Positions 17,613 through 26,540 of a stretch of DNA of 64,000 nt are shown here, in pieces. The position numbers were made by a program, and so were the translations under genes. How positions within the stretch are numbered: the stretch's first letter is position 1; each line of letters begins with the position of its first letter. The notes under the pieces are model-generated. The model searched no databases and had not been told where the DNA came from. It saw only the letters and a list, made by a program, of their open reading frames with translations. Source of the DNA: Streptomyces tardus (GTDB lineage Bacteria > Actinomycetota > Actinomycetes > Streptomycetales > Streptomycetaceae); NCBI RefSeq assembly GCF_018101125.2, contig NZ_JAELVF020000001.1, positions 1,706,731-1,770,730 on the forward strand. The letters run 5' to 3'.

Positions 17613-18599
17613 ATGGACACCGAGAAGGGCTGGTCCCGAGGGCAGCCTCTCGATCCGGCATTCCTCGAAGCCGAGATCAAGACCAGGACGGAGCTGCAGG
17701 CGGGCGTCTTCTCCCGCTGGGAGCGACCGGGCGGCCACTGCCTGCAGGAGGAGCTGACCGGCAGGCCCGAACGGCTCTTCGTGTTCCGGCTCGGCGAGCG
17801 CTGGTACGCCGGGTACAAGACGATCTCCGAGTACGTCCTGGACCGGGACATGCCGGGCATCTTCTGCAGCCGCGTGTACTGGCACAACGTCGTGGGCGAG
17901 CTGGAGGCCTTCCGCAGCTCGGCCACCGATGCGCGGGTCGCTTTCCGGCCCCTGGACGAAACGGCGCGCAGGGCGGTGTTCGACGCGATCACCCCGCTCA
18001 CCGAGCTCGTCCACCCCTTCGCCAAGCAGCGGGAACAGGGCGTCGAGAAAACGAGCCCGTCCGACGGGTGGCTGGTCAGCGATGAGCGCGATGCCTTCCT
18101 GAGCATGGGCGAGGAGCACATACGCCGCTACACCAAGGACCGCTTCGGTGCGCGGTTCTGCGCGCTCACCGAGGACGTCGTCGCCTACGACCCAGCCTGT
18201 TCGACGGGCCGGTTCCTGTCCGACTTCGCGACGCTGAACCCGGCGCGGATCAGGACGGTCGGCCAGGACGTGAGCCGGGAGATGGTCGCGTACGCCAAGG
18301 GGCGCCTGGAGCGGGTGCACCACGGCGATGCGGTGAACCCGGCGGTCGAACCGGGCAGCGCCGAGATCGTTTTCAGCCGGTTCCTCAACTCCGAGGTGGT
18401 ATCGACGGTTCGGGCGCGGGAGATGCTGCCGAAGCTCGCAGCCACCCTGCGGCCGGGGGGCTCGATGGTTCTGCTGGGTCACAGCCCCGTTCTGCTCGAC
18501 GCCCTCGACCTGGCGGGAGCGGGCCTTCGGGTGCTGCAGGCCACCGCACGCCAGGACGACTGTGTGTTCCAGTACTACGTCTGCGAATCCGGAGACTGA
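17613..18599 (+). CDS. SAM-dependent methyltransferase with unusual N-terminal extension
   Basis: A 328-residue protein. The C-terminal half (from about residue 170) is a class I methyltransferase: VVAYDPACSTGRFLSDFA is motif I (CSTG in place of the more usual GxGxG), followed by VGQDVSREMVAYAKGRL (acidic residue after beta-2), then VFSRFLNSEVVS, and LRPGGSMVLLG in the place of motif III. The N-terminal 160 residues (GQPLDPAFLEAEIKTRTELQ onward) match nothing I recognise and contain several aromatic and charged stretches. The ATG at 17613 has GGGAG eight bases upstream and sits four bases after the NRPS stop. Methylation of the product or of a carrier-bound intermediate is likely, but no methyl group is present in chloramphenicol, so this marks a different product. 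Confidence 0.8.
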   Translation: MDTEKGWSRGQPLDPAFLEAEIKTRTELQAGVFSRWERPGGHCLQEELTGRPERLFVFRLGERWYAGYKTISEYVLDRDMPGIFCSRVYWHNVVGELEAFRSSATDARVAFRPLDETARRAVFDAITPLTELVHPFAKQREQGVEKTSPSDGWLVSDERDAFLSMGEEHIRRYTKDRFGARFCALTEDVVAYDPACSTGRFLSDFATLNPARIRTVGQDVSREMVAYAKGRLERVHHGDAVNPAVEPGSAEIVFSRFLNSEVVSTVRAREMLPKLAATLRPGGSMVLLGHSPVLLDALDLAGAGLRVLQATARQDDCVFQYYVCESGD

Positions 18600-18600
18600 T

Positions 18601-20193
18601 ATGCCCCTGTCGTTGAAGAGGAATGTCATCGCGGAGCCGGCCGTCGCCGGGTGGTACGCGTGGTCGTACCTGCTGCCTCCGCACACGCTGGCGAAGTACC
18701 TGAAGCACCACTACAGGAACATCGTCGAGTCCTACCTGGACGAGCCCGAGGCACACCGCACAGCGCTGAAGCAGCCTCGATTCCAGGGCGGCCCCTTCGT
18801 GCACGAGCAGGAGGGCTCGTACGAGAAGGTCAGGGACTGGTACGAGTCCTCGCGCGAGGAGATAGGCCCGCTCCTCGAACTCGCGGACGCCATCGACGAG
18901 TTGGAGCAGAAGGTCCTGCCCGGGCTGACCGGTGCCTCCATGGAGTCGGTCTACGGCACGCTCCCGGAGCCACTCGCGGGCCGGGTGGAGCTGTTCTACA
19001 ACCGCGACAACCGCACGCCCGACTACCGGTTCATCGAACCGTTGCTCTACGCCTCCTCCTACTCCGACCCGGGACTGCAGCAGGTCCGGTTCTCCACCAT
19101 CCACCAGGACGCCCGGCAGTTCGCTCTGACGACGCCGGTGCTCGAGTACACGCCCGACCAGGTCCTGGTGACCGTGCCGTTGGACTCGCCGCTGCTCGAC
19201 AAGGTCTTCGCCGGCGGCCTCGAACCCCGAGAACTGGACGGGATCGCCGCAGAGTTGGGCCTCGACGGGGAGCGCGCGGACACCTTCAGGGGCTTCTTCG
19301 AGGAGACTCCCGAGCCGGCCGCCGCGCAGGACGCCCCGGACACCATCGAGTACGTCGGCCACGCCTGCGTGTTCGTCCGGCACCAGGGGACCACGTTCCT
19401 GGTCGACCCGGTGATCAGTTACAGCGGCTACTCGCACGAGAGCGACGGCAGGTTCACCTTCGACGACCTGCCCGAGCGAATCGACTATGTGATGATCACC
19501 CACAACCATCAGGACCACATGCTCCTGGAGACCCTGCTGAAGATCCGGCACCGGGTCGGGCGGGTCGTCATCGCGAAGTCCGCCAACTCCAGCCTCGTGG
19601 ACCCGGACCTGAAGCGGATCCTGACCGGTCTGCGCTTCCACGACGTCGTGGAGCTCGACGACCTCGAATCGATCGACACCCCCGGCGGCTCCATCACCGC
19701 GCTGCCGTTCCTCGGCGAGCACGGCGACATCCGCATCCGCACCAAGTGCGGCTGGCTGCTCGACCTGGACGGCACGCGGGTCCTGTTCGCCGCCGACTCC
19801 ACCAACATCTCGCCGCAGCTGTACGCGCGGATCACGGCGACGGTGGGCCGGGTGGACACGGTGTTCATCGGGATGGAGAGCGTCGGTGCCCCGGTCAGCT
19901 GGCTGTACGGTCCGCTGTTCCCCGAGAAGCTGGAGCGCAGGATCGACGCGGGGCGCCGCCTCAAGGGCAGCAACTTCGAGCAGGGGGCGGCGATCGTCGA
20001 CACTCTCCGGGCCCGCTCGGTCTACGTGTACGCGATGGGCCAGGAGCCCTGGCTGGGCGCGGTGATGTGTGTCGAGTACGACGAGACCCACCCGGCGATG
20101 ATCGACAGCGACAAACTCGTCGCGTACGTCGAGGAGCGAGGCGGCGTCGCCAAACGGCTCTTCCTGCACGAGTCGATCGCGGTGCGCCCGTGA
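18601..20193 (+). CDS. CmlA-type di-iron beta-hydroxylase (MBL fold)
   Basis: A 530-residue oxygenase expected to put a hydroxyl on the beta carbon of an aminoacyl group held on the NRPS thiolation domain. An N-terminal helical domain of about 240 residues precedes a metallo-beta-lactamase domain with HNHQDH at 301-306 and further acidic ligands E373 (LGEHGD) and D399 (FAADSTN). As I remember the CmlA ligands (H305, H307, D309, H310, E377, D403), all six are met here with a constant offset of four; I could not place the last His with confidence. The Glu ligand distinguishes this family from hydrolytic lactamase-fold enzymes. The start is ATG 18601, seven bases after GGAG, one base past the methyltransferase stop. 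The next gene overlaps its stop as GTGA. Confidence 0.93.
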   Translation: MPLSLKRNVIAEPAVAGWYAWSYLLPPHTLAKYLKHHYRNIVESYLDEPEAHRTALKQPRFQGGPFVHEQEGSYEKVRDWYESSREEIGPLLELADAIDELEQKVLPGLTGASMESVYGTLPEPLAGRVELFYNRDNRTPDYRFIEPLLYASSYSDPGLQQVRFSTIHQDARQFALTTPVLEYTPDQVLVTVPLDSPLLDKVFAGGLEPRELDGIAAELGLDGERADTFRGFFEETPEPAAAQDAPDTIEYVGHACVFVRHQGTTFLVDPVISYSGYSHESDGRFTFDDLPERIDYVMITHNHQDHMLLETLLKIRHRVGRVVIAKSANSSLVDPDLKRILTGLRFHDVVELDDLESIDTPGGSITALPFLGEHGDIRIRTKCGWLLDLDGTRVLFAADSTNISPQLYARITATVGRVDTVFIGMESVGAPVSWLYGPLFPEKLERRIDAGRRLKGSNFEQGAAIVDTLRARSVYVYAMGQEPWLGAVMCVEYDETHPAMIDSDKLVAYVEERGGVAKRLFLHESIAVRP

Positions 20194-21467
20194 GGTCCGC
20201 CAAGCGGCACGTCGTCCACATCGGCTTCCACGCCTCCGAGGCGCACACGATCGACTTCGACGCCGATCATGTGACGGCCGTGATGGCGCGCGGCAGCAGG
20301 TCGCGGCTGCCCGACGAGCTGGCTTCTCGGTTCGCCCGAATCGCCCTCCTGGACCTGCCGGACTCGACGGACCTGGAGACCTACGACCGCGCCATCGACC
20401 GCATGCGCGAGCTCGTCGACGAGCTCGCTGCCGACTTCGGCCCCCCCGACGCGATCGTGGCGCTGTACGAGCACACGACACTGCCGGCCGCGCGGCTGCG
20501 TGAACACTTCGAGGTCTCCGGCACGAGCGTGCGTACCGCACTGCTGTGCAGGGACAAGGTGCCGATGAAGGAGGCGCTGGCATCCGCGGGCGTGCCCGTG
20601 CCGCGCTTCCTGGCCGTGAGCCCGCGGACCTGGAACAACGAACTCAGCGATTTCGTCGGGCAGTTGCCGCCCGGGCCGATCGTGCTCAAGCCACGCAGCC
20701 AGGGCGCGAGCATAGGGGTGCGCATCCTGGAGAGCGGTACCGAACTGCTGGCCCTCGCCGCGGAAGGCGGCATCGAGGAGGGGTACGAGGTCGAGGAGTT
20801 CGTGCAGGGTTCGATCTACCACATCGACGGCGTCGTGCGCGACGGCGACCTGCGCTGGTTCTGCACCTCCCGCTACCTGGACACCTGCTTCAACTTCCAG
20901 CACGGCAACCAGCCGCTGGCCGCGGTGAGTTCGGACGACCCGGAACTCACCGAGCGGATGCGGACGTTCACCGCACAGGTCCTGCACGCCCTGGCGCTGA
21001 CGGAGAGCACTTTCCATCTGGAGCTTTTCCACACGCCCGACGACCGGCTGGTCTTCCTGGAAATCGGCAACCGCTTCGGCGGCGCGGGCATCTCCTGGCA
21101 CCAGCGCACAGTCTTCGGCGTCGACCTCGCCAAGGAGGCGGTGCTGGCCTGCATGGGCTTGCCGTCTGAGGTGGCCACGCCCAGGACCATGCTGGACACA
21201 CCGGGCCACGGCGCCTCCGGGTGGCTGTACATGCCTCTGGACCCGGACGGGCCCGTCCGGGTCCTCGACGTCACCGGCGTTGATGAACTGCCCAGCACTG
21301 TCCTGAGCGCCGATATCCCCGAGGTGGGCGATGTGTTGAACGGACGCGGCAACGTCTGGCGCACCGGTGGCCGGTTCCTGGTCGGCGGATCGTCCGAGGC
21401 CTCGGTCGAGGAGAGCATGGGGCGGATCGTCGACACCTACACAGTCACTACGACGGCGGGAGACTAG
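20190..21467 (+). CDS. ATP-grasp ligase 2
   Basis: A 425-residue ATP-grasp protein, only distantly similar to ligase 1. Landmarks are [37 protein letters not shown] (ATP-binding strand), [18 protein letters not shown], and the metal-binding [18 protein letters not shown], where EIGNR stands where most carry E-x-N-x-R. The C-terminal 90 residues form a lid-like beta domain. The GTG at 20190 overlaps the CmlA-like stop as GTGA, so translation is coupled. Expected chemistry is ATP-dependent amide or peptide bond formation through an acyl-phosphate. With ligase 1 it suggests two acylation steps outside the NRPS, which is new relative to the chloramphenicol route. Confidence 0.87.
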   Translation: MRSAKRHVVHIGFHASEAHTIDFDADHVTAVMARGSRSRLPDELASRFARIALLDLPDSTDLETYDRAIDRMRELVDELAADFGPPDAIVALYEHTTLPAARLREHFEVSGTSVRTALLCRDKVPMKEALASAGVPVPRFLAVSPRTWNNELSDFVGQLPPGPIVLKPRSQGASIGVRILESGTELLALAAEGGIEEGYEVEEFVQGSIYHIDGVVRDGDLRWFCTSRYLDTCFNFQHGNQPLAAVSSDDPELTERMRTFTAQVLHALALTESTFHLELFHTPDDRLVFLEIGNRFGGAGISWHQRTVFGVDLAKEAVLACMGLPSEVATPRTMLDTPGHGASGWLYMPLDPDGPVRVLDVTGVDELPSTVLSADIPEVGDVLNGRGNVWRTGGRFLVGGSSEASVEESMGRIVDTYTVTTTAGD

Positions 21468-21469
21468 CC

Positions 21470-22318
21470 ATGGCACGCAGCAGGCTCGGCACACACCTCG
21501 GTGTGGTCGTCGACGGCTACCGGATGGATCCCGCAGTACCGGGATTCAGAGACTTCGTGCTGGAGTTGCTGCTGCAACACAAGGTGGTTTTCTTCAAGAA
21601 CCAGCACTTCAGCCCGGCCACCTTCGCGGAGATGGTGGGGCAGCTCGGCAAGAAGGAGGTGCACCCCTTCCGCTCGGATGCCGACGTGATCCCCGGGATC
21701 TCCCCGTTCCAGCCGTACCCCGAGCATCCGGAGATCACCGGCATCCATCACGACGAGAAGATCACCGGAAACCTCAACGCCTGGCACAGCGACCTCAACT
21801 GGCGGGAGGTGCCGCCGTTCGCCTCGGTCCTGCGGGCGGTGCGGACCCCTCCCCAGGGGGGCGACACGGTCTGGGCCAACATGGCCAAGGCGTACGACTC
21901 GCTGAGCGACTCGGTCAAGTCCGAGCTCGACGAACTACGGGTCGTGCACGACTGGGTGCAGATCTACCGCTCCGCCTTCAAGGACAAGGAGGAGGAGCTC
22001 CGCCGGATGCAGGAGAGGTTCCCCGCCCAGTCGCACCCGCTGGTGCTCGCCCACCCCCTGACGGGGGAAAAGCTGCTGTTCTCCAACAAGGTCTCCGGCG
22101 TCCGCATCGAGGGGGTCGGCGAGGAGGAGAGCCGCCGCGTTCTCGACCTGGTCCACCGGCTCGCCTGGCGGCCGGAGTTCCAGTGCCGCTTCCCGTGGGA
22201 GGAGGGGGACGTGGCGATCTGGGACAACATCGCGACCCAGCACTACGCGGTCTCCGACTACTGGCCGCACGTACGCAAGATGGAACGCATCATCCTGGAA
22301 GGTATACCGATCAAGTGA
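21470..22318 (+). CDS. TauD/TfdA-family Fe(II)/2-oxoglutarate dioxygenase
   Basis: A 282-residue non-haem iron enzyme. WHSDLNW carries the H-x-D metal triad pair (HSD), and the distal His should lie in [22 protein letters not shown], whose Arg would bind 2-oxoglutarate. [13 protein letters not shown] near the N-terminus is the typical TauD start. Members hydroxylate, desaturate or halogenate small molecules; halogenases of the SyrB2 type lack the Asp, which is present here, so oxygenation is more likely. The ATG at 21470 lies two bases after the ligase 2 stop with GGGAG upstream, and its stop overlaps the kinase start. It provides a second oxidation besides the CmlA-like enzyme. Substrate unknown. 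Confidence 0.88.
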   Translation: MARSRLGTHLGVVVDGYRMDPAVPGFRDFVLELLLQHKVVFFKNQHFSPATFAEMVGQLGKKEVHPFRSDADVIPGISPFQPYPEHPEITGIHHDEKITGNLNAWHSDLNWREVPPFASVLRAVRTPPQGGDTVWANMAKAYDSLSDSVKSELDELRVVHDWVQIYRSAFKDKEEELRRMQERFPAQSHPLVLAHPLTGEKLLFSNKVSGVRIEGVGEEESRRVLDLVHRLAWRPEFQCRFPWEEGDVAIWDNIATQHYAVSDYWPHVRKMERIILEGIPIK

Positions 22319-22848
22319 CGACACAGATCATCGTTATCAACGGCGGGTCCAGCTCGGGGAAGAGCGGCATCACCCGCTGTCTGAAGGCCATTCTTCCGCT
22401 GCCCTGGATCAGTCTCGGGGTGGACGACCTCATCGAGGCGCTGCCGGCGAAGATGATGCAGAGCGACGGGGGCGTCGAACTGGGCAACGACGGAGAGGTC
22501 GAGGTCGGTGCGAGCTTCCGCGAGGCCGAGGCCGCCTGGACGGCGGGCATCGCTGCCATGGCACGGGCCGGGGCCCGGGTCATCATCGACGACGTCTTCC
22601 TGGGGGGCAGGAGTTCGCAGGACCGTCTGCGCGGGCACTTGGAGGGCCTCGACGTGATCTGGGTCGGCGTCCGGTGCGACGCCGAGATCGCGGCGGGGCG
22701 GGAGACCGCCCGCGGGGACCGCGTGTCCGGGATGGCGGCCTCACAGGCCGAGAAGGTACACGAGGGCGTGGAGTACGACGTCGAGGTCGACACCAGTCAC
22801 ACCGAGTCCCTGCAGTGCGCCCGCACCATCGCGAAGCACGTGGTCTGA
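22315..22848 (+). CDS. Chloramphenicol 3-O-phosphotransferase-like kinase
   Basis: A 177-residue P-loop kinase, nearly the length of chloramphenicol phosphotransferase from S. venezuelae (178 as I recall). The Walker A is GGSSSGKS at residues 10-17. [11 protein letters not shown] puts an Asp at 37, the position of the catalytic base in that enzyme. [36 protein letters not shown] (lid Arg residues) and [17 protein letters not shown] follow in the same order. The GTG at 22315 overlaps the dioxygenase stop as GTGA. In S. venezuelae the enzyme phosphorylates the primary hydroxyl of chloramphenicol and gives self-resistance. Its presence as the last gene of this operon argues that the cluster product has a similar amino-diol head and is inactivated by phosphorylation inside the cell. 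Confidence 0.92.
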   Translation: MTTQIIVINGGSSSGKSGITRCLKAILPLPWISLGVDDLIEALPAKMMQSDGGVELGNDGEVEVGASFREAEAAWTAGIAAMARAGARVIIDDVFLGGRSSQDRLRGHLEGLDVIWVGVRCDAEIAAGRETARGDRVSGMAASQAEKVHEGVEYDVEVDTSHTESLQCARTIAKHVV

Positions 22849-22879
22849 TCCGACCGGGCGCCGCTCGAACGGCGCTCCA

Positions 22880-22925
22880 CGGCTTCGGCCGATCGTTCGC
22901 CGGTGCGCGCGGTCGGCCGAAGCCG
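22880..22925. terminator. Hairpin after the kinase gene
   Basis: Arms of 13 bp (cggcttcggccga and complement) around a 20-base loop, 31 bases after the kinase stop. A smaller hairpin, gcgccg-ctcgaa-cggcgc, lies just before it. Together they probably end the NRPS operon. Confidence 0.6.
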
Positions 22926-22946
22926 GTTCGCCGCTGCCTCTGCTGT

Positions 22947-22982
22947 TGCCGTTCCCGATGCCGTTCCTGATGCCGTTCCCGC
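22947..22982 (+). repeat. Three 12-bp tandem repeats
   Basis: The unit tgccgttcccga occurs three times in a row with one or two changes, just before the HAD gene. Function unknown; it could be a slipped-strand site in the 5' untranslated region. Confidence 0.6.
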
Positions 22983-23012
22983 TGTCGTCGTCCTGAGGGT
23001 GAGTGGTCACGC

Positions 23013-23669
23013 GTGAAGAAGTTCGTCATATTCGATCTCGACGACACGCTGGTGGACAGCGTCGGCGGGATCGACCGCTGGTTCGTCGAGCTGGCCGAGC
23101 AGCGGGAGTTGGGCCCGGAGGGGCTGGCCTTCCTGCGCGACGAGCAGCAGCGGCCGGTCTCTCCCGAAGTGACGTTCCGTACTATCGTGGACCGTTTCGG
23201 GTTCGCCGAAGCGCCCTCCGAACTACGGCGACTGTTCTGGCAGCGGTGGCCCCACCTCGTCCTGACGTTCGACGGTGTGCCGCACAACCTGCGCCGGCTG
23301 CGTGAACACGGCTGGCGGACCGCGCTGTTGACCAACGGCCGGGAGGATCAGCAGCGTCCCAAGATGCGCGACAACCTGGGCGACTGCTTCGACGTGCTCT
23401 GCTTCGCCCATGACGAGGAAGTGAGCAAGCCCGATCCGGAGTCCTTCCGGATCGTCGAGCGCCGTGCCGCCACGGCGCTCGAGGGCGCCTGGATGGTCGG
23501 CGACTCCTTGGAGGACGACATCGCGGGTGCCGCCGCGCTGGGCATGCGGACGATCTGGGTCTCGGGGGGCAAGGAGCTGCCGACCCACGGGGTCCTGCCC
23601 GACGAGGTCGTCAAGACGGTCAACGAAGCCTTTCCGATCCTGTTGTCGCAGCCCCTTGGAGCCGCGTGA
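23013..23669 (+). CDS. HAD-superfamily phosphatase
   Basis: A 218-residue haloacid-dehalogenase-type hydrolase. Motif I is DLDDTLVDS (nucleophile and acid Asp), motif II is LLTNGRE, motif III is the Lys of SKPDPESF, and motif IV is GDSLEDDI; an alpha-helical cap of the phosphoglycolate-phosphatase type lies between I and II. Such enzymes remove phosphate from small molecules. The start is a GTG at 23013. It lies 164 bases downstream of the phosphotransferase-like gene and before the exporter. By analogy with streptomycin, where a phosphorylated inactive form is exported and then dephosphorylated, it might reactivate the phosphorylated product, but it has no signal peptide and could equally act in biosynthesis. 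Confidence 0.87.
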   Translation: MKKFVIFDLDDTLVDSVGGIDRWFVELAEQRELGPEGLAFLRDEQQRPVSPEVTFRTIVDRFGFAEAPSELRRLFWQRWPHLVLTFDGVPHNLRRLREHGWRTALLTNGREDQQRPKMRDNLGDCFDVLCFAHDEEVSKPDPESFRIVERRAATALEGAWMVGDSLEDDIAGAAALGMRTIWVSGGKELPTHGVLPDEVVKTVNEAFPILLSQPLGAA

Positions 23670-24199
23670 GCAGGTGCCGAGCGCTCGCACCGGGAACGGG
23701 AGCTTGCTCATGGCCCCGGGAGCGCCGGGTGATGGCGTGCCCGGGCCCGGCCGCTCCCGCTCCACCGGGAGCCGGAACGGGCACGAACGCGCGGATAGAC
23801 GCTTCGTCACCCGGGTAATTTTCCCGCGGCGAGGGACCGGTGCTTGAGGAAATCCACATTCCCGCTGTTCAAGGCGTTCCCTGCTGCTTCGACCCGCTGC
23901 CGAACAGTCCAGGCCATGAAAGCGCAAGACTGGGTTCCATAACCGGCAAACGAATCCAAGACAGTGTGACATGCGTCACATCAGCGATTCGATTCGTTCC
24001 ATTTTGGCCGCACTTCGTGGCGCATCCGACGAAGCAGACAGTCCGATATGACTGACTTCCGAGTCGGGTCCGATTTACGGTGAACCCGTTGACAGCTCTG
24101 TGGTGGTTCGGTCAAAATCAGGCCAGTTGAGATCGACCATGACTTATTGCTGCTTGATGGCGTGGAGGGATACACGTCCTTGCCGCCACGGGGGTCCTT
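23670..24199. other. Long intergenic region before the exporter
   Basis: About 530 bases without a gene I can support. The first half is GC-rich with weak inverted repeats (around 23690-23780). From about 23940 the DNA is clearly more AT-rich than elsewhere in the cluster and holds the promoter-like pair at 24089-24118. Confidence 0.5.
24089..24118 (+). promoter_or_regulatory. Putative promoter of the exporter
   Basis: ttgaca at 24089-24094 and caaaat at 24113-24118, separated by 18 bases and about 80 bases upstream of the TTG start. A StrR-like half (cagttgaga) follows at once, but no partner lies at the 11-base spacing. Confidence 0.4.
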
Positions 24200-25366
24200 T
24201 TGTCGCTCAAAATATACCTATTGTTCCAGACGCTTATTGAGCGATTTCTCCTCTTCGCCATTCCTCTCATGGTGTTCCGCGCCACCGGCAGCGTGCAGTC
24301 GTCGGGCGTTGCCTTCTTAGTCGAGTGGCTGCCGACAATTGTGATGCTTCCACTCACCGGGATCATCGTGGACCGCTACGGCGTACGGAATGTCTTCGTG
24401 GGGGCGAACGCGATCCGACTGGCCGTCTGCTTCCTGTTCTTCGGCCTTCTCCTGGGGTCCGAGAACGCCGTTGCCTACATCATCGTCGGCGGGATTCTCT
24501 CCCTCTTCAACCTGTTCGCGTACGTCGCCTTCGAGAAGCACATCACCACGCTTGACAGTGAAGGCGAGGTGGCGAAAACATTCTCCTTCTTCCAGTTCAA
24601 CCAGCAGGCGATGCAGGTGATCGTACCCATCTTTGGTGCGTGGGTCGTCGTGCATACGGCACCACATCTGCTCTTCCTTGTCTCGGCGCTGAGCTATCTG
24701 GCGCTTCTACTGTTGGCCAGGAGCATTCCGAGCGATGAGCACCGGAGCCGGGTGTCGCTCAGGAACACTCTTCCCGCCATCAGGGACGCCTTCCGGTTCG
24801 TCGCCACCAGCGTCACGCTGCGCTGGCTCGGCATCCTGATGATGTCGACGAACTTCGCCTTCGGCCTCATGTACACCGCACTGCCCGACCTGGTCCTGAA
24901 CATCGAGGGCGAGTCCGAGGTGTATCTCGGCGGTGTCTACGGACTGGCGGCCGTGGTGTCGTTCGCCTACTTCGTGTCAGGCTCGAAGATCGCGGAGAAA
25001 AAGCTGGTCAGGCCGTTGGGCGTCATCGCCGCCGTGGTGATCCCGGCCAGCCCGATGCTGCTCGCCTTCTCCACCGGTGTGCCTGTGCTCGCGCTGGCGT
25101 TCTGCCTCGTCGCAGGGCCTCTGGTGGCCTTCTCCGTGCATGCGCGAGTGATCCGGAACGCGGCCATGCCGGCGGAGAACTACGCGCTGACCATCTCCAT
25201 CACCATGATCCTCTCGCTGCTCGGGCTTCCGCTGGCGGGCGGCTACATCGCCCTCGTCACGTCTCACCTCTCGGTGCCGACAGCCATCGTCTGCGCCTCC
25301 GCCGTGGCTCTCCTCCTCTCGGTGACCAGCCTCCGCGCGATGCGGCCCAGTTATGAGAATGCCTAG
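24200..25366 (+). CDS. MFS efflux transporter
   Basis: A 388-residue membrane protein with about 12 hydrophobic segments. It has the arrangement of drug:H+ antiporters such as the enterobactin exporter family: an acidic residue in helix 1 (TLIERFLLF), the loop motif GIIVDRYGVRNVFVGA between helices 2 and 3 (motif A), and a central loop RSIPSDEHRSRV. The TTG at 24200 is the only reasonable start; the frame is closed by a stop 45 bases upstream, and gggggt stands four bases before. It is the first gene after a long spacer with its own promoter. Export of the cluster product, with or without phosphate, is the likely job, similar to CmlF in the chloramphenicol cluster. Confidence 0.87.
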   Translation: MSLKIYLLFQTLIERFLLFAIPLMVFRATGSVQSSGVAFLVEWLPTIVMLPLTGIIVDRYGVRNVFVGANAIRLAVCFLFFGLLLGSENAVAYIIVGGILSLFNLFAYVAFEKHITTLDSEGEVAKTFSFFQFNQQAMQVIVPIFGAWVVVHTAPHLLFLVSALSYLALLLLARSIPSDEHRSRVSLRNTLPAIRDAFRFVATSVTLRWLGILMMSTNFAFGLMYTALPDLVLNIEGESEVYLGGVYGLAAVVSFAYFVSGSKIAEKKLVRPLGVIAAVVIPASPMLLAFSTGVPVLALAFCLVAGPLVAFSVHARVIRNAAMPAENYALTISITMILSLLGLPLAGGYIALVTSHLSVPTAIVCASAVALLLSVTSLRAMRPSYENA

Positions 25367-25408
25367 ATCCGACGCCTCAGTTGTCTGCCCGCCCCAGGAG
25401 AAGAACCA

Positions 25409-26383
25409 ATGCCAGAAACTCCAGGCCACGAACCGGAAACAAGATTCCAGATCGCGATGAGTTCCCTGCTGCAGGCCGACTCGCCGCGTTTCGGAATCGA
25501 TCTGGAGCATGTACGAAGGCTGGCGGAGAGCGACGCGGAGTTCCAGCCGATCCTGGTGCACCGAAAAACGTTGCGCATAGTGGACGGAACGCATCGGGTC
25601 CACGCGATGAAGCTGCGAGGCCGAGACACGATCGCCGCGCAGTGGTTCGAGGGCGACGAAAGCGCCGCGTTCACCCTCGCAGTGGAGTCCAACGTGCGGC
25701 ACGGGCTTCCGCTGTCACGGGAGGAGAGAAAACAGGCCGCGCTGCGAATCCTCCGCTATCACCCGGAGTGGTCCGACCGCAGCATCGCCAAGATGAGTGG
25801 TCTGAACCCCAAGAGCGTGGCGGCCGTCCGGCGGCAGTCCGACGAGGGAAACGTACGGCCGGAAGTCCGGATCGGTTGTGACGGCCGGGCCCGGCCGTCG
25901 AGCACGGCGGCGGGACGGGCAGCGGCAGCCGAGATGATCCAGCAGAACCCAACGGCCTCTCTTCGAGAGGTCGCCCGGAAGACCGGCATCTCCGTGGGTA
26001 CCGTGCGCGATGTTCGGCAGCGCCTGGCCAACGGCCAGAAACCTGTTCCCGACAGACAGCGCAATGGGTACACGGAAGACCGCACGAGTTTGTCGTCCGT
26101 GGTCGGCAGGCGAACCGTGAGTTCCGTTTCGGATCACGCGCAACGGATGGATCTGTTCGACCGGATCCGCAAGGACCCGTCACTCCGGCTCAACGAGAAC
26201 GGGAGATTCGTCCTACACCAGTTGCGGACGCAGTTGTACAGCACCGAGGACTGGAAACGTCTCGCCCCGGCCATTCCGACGCACGGCAGGAGTGCTGTCG
26301 CCGAGATTCTCTCAGCCTGCGCGGACGACCTCCTGGGGGTAGCCGAAGAACTGCGCAAGGTCGAGGACTCACTGGCCGGCTGA
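25409..26383 (+). CDS. StrR/CmlR-family pathway activator (ParB-like domain)
   Basis: A 324-residue regulator. The N-terminal ParB/Srx-like domain reads FGIDLEHVRRLAESDAEFQP, ILVHRKTLRIVDGTHRVHAM and AAFTLAVESNVRHGLPLS, the same block order as StrR. It is followed by an HTH (WSDRSIAKMSGLNPKSVAAV, residues about 118-137) and a second HTH-like stretch (ASLREVARKTGISVGTVRDV). StrR-family proteins are DNA-binding activators of antibiotic clusters (StrR for streptomycin, CmlR for chloramphenicol). The ATG at 25409 follows aggagaag by five bases, 42 bases after the exporter. Two repeats of StrR-site architecture in the cluster (8680-8708, 13364-13392) are its probable targets. Confidence 0.9.
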   Translation: MPETPGHEPETRFQIAMSSLLQADSPRFGIDLEHVRRLAESDAEFQPILVHRKTLRIVDGTHRVHAMKLRGRDTIAAQWFEGDESAAFTLAVESNVRHGLPLSREERKQAALRILRYHPEWSDRSIAKMSGLNPKSVAAVRRQSDEGNVRPEVRIGCDGRARPSSTAAGRAAAAEMIQQNPTASLREVARKTGISVGTVRDVRQRLANGQKPVPDRQRNGYTEDRTSLSSVVGRRTVSSVSDHAQRMDLFDRIRKDPSLRLNENGRFVLHQLRTQLYSTEDWKRLAPAIPTHGRSAVAEILSACADDLLGVAEELRKVEDSLAG

Positions 26384-26540
26384 ACCTCGACTGCCGCGTG
26401 AACTGTGGTCGTCGGTTTCGCGGCCCGGCAGGTTCGCTCGGATTCGAATCGTCGAAGCCGCGGACAGCCGCAACCGCCTGCCGAACTTTCACGTCCGTCT
26501 CTCCGCAGGCCCACGCTGCGCGCTGGATCGAGGTTGAAGC

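Noticed and set aside
6164..22318. Isonitrile lipopeptide cluster (acyl-AMP ligase, ACP, TauD dioxygenase, NRPS with reductase)
   Set aside because: Those clusters have a characteristic fused NRPS with C domain and a thioesterase-like ScoD; here there is a CmlS-type halogenase, a CmlA-type enzyme and CPT, and the genes are in different operons.
24107..24135. A third StrR-type site (gttcggtca ... cagttgaga)
   Set aside because: The spacer is 9, not 11, and only one half resembles the consensus.
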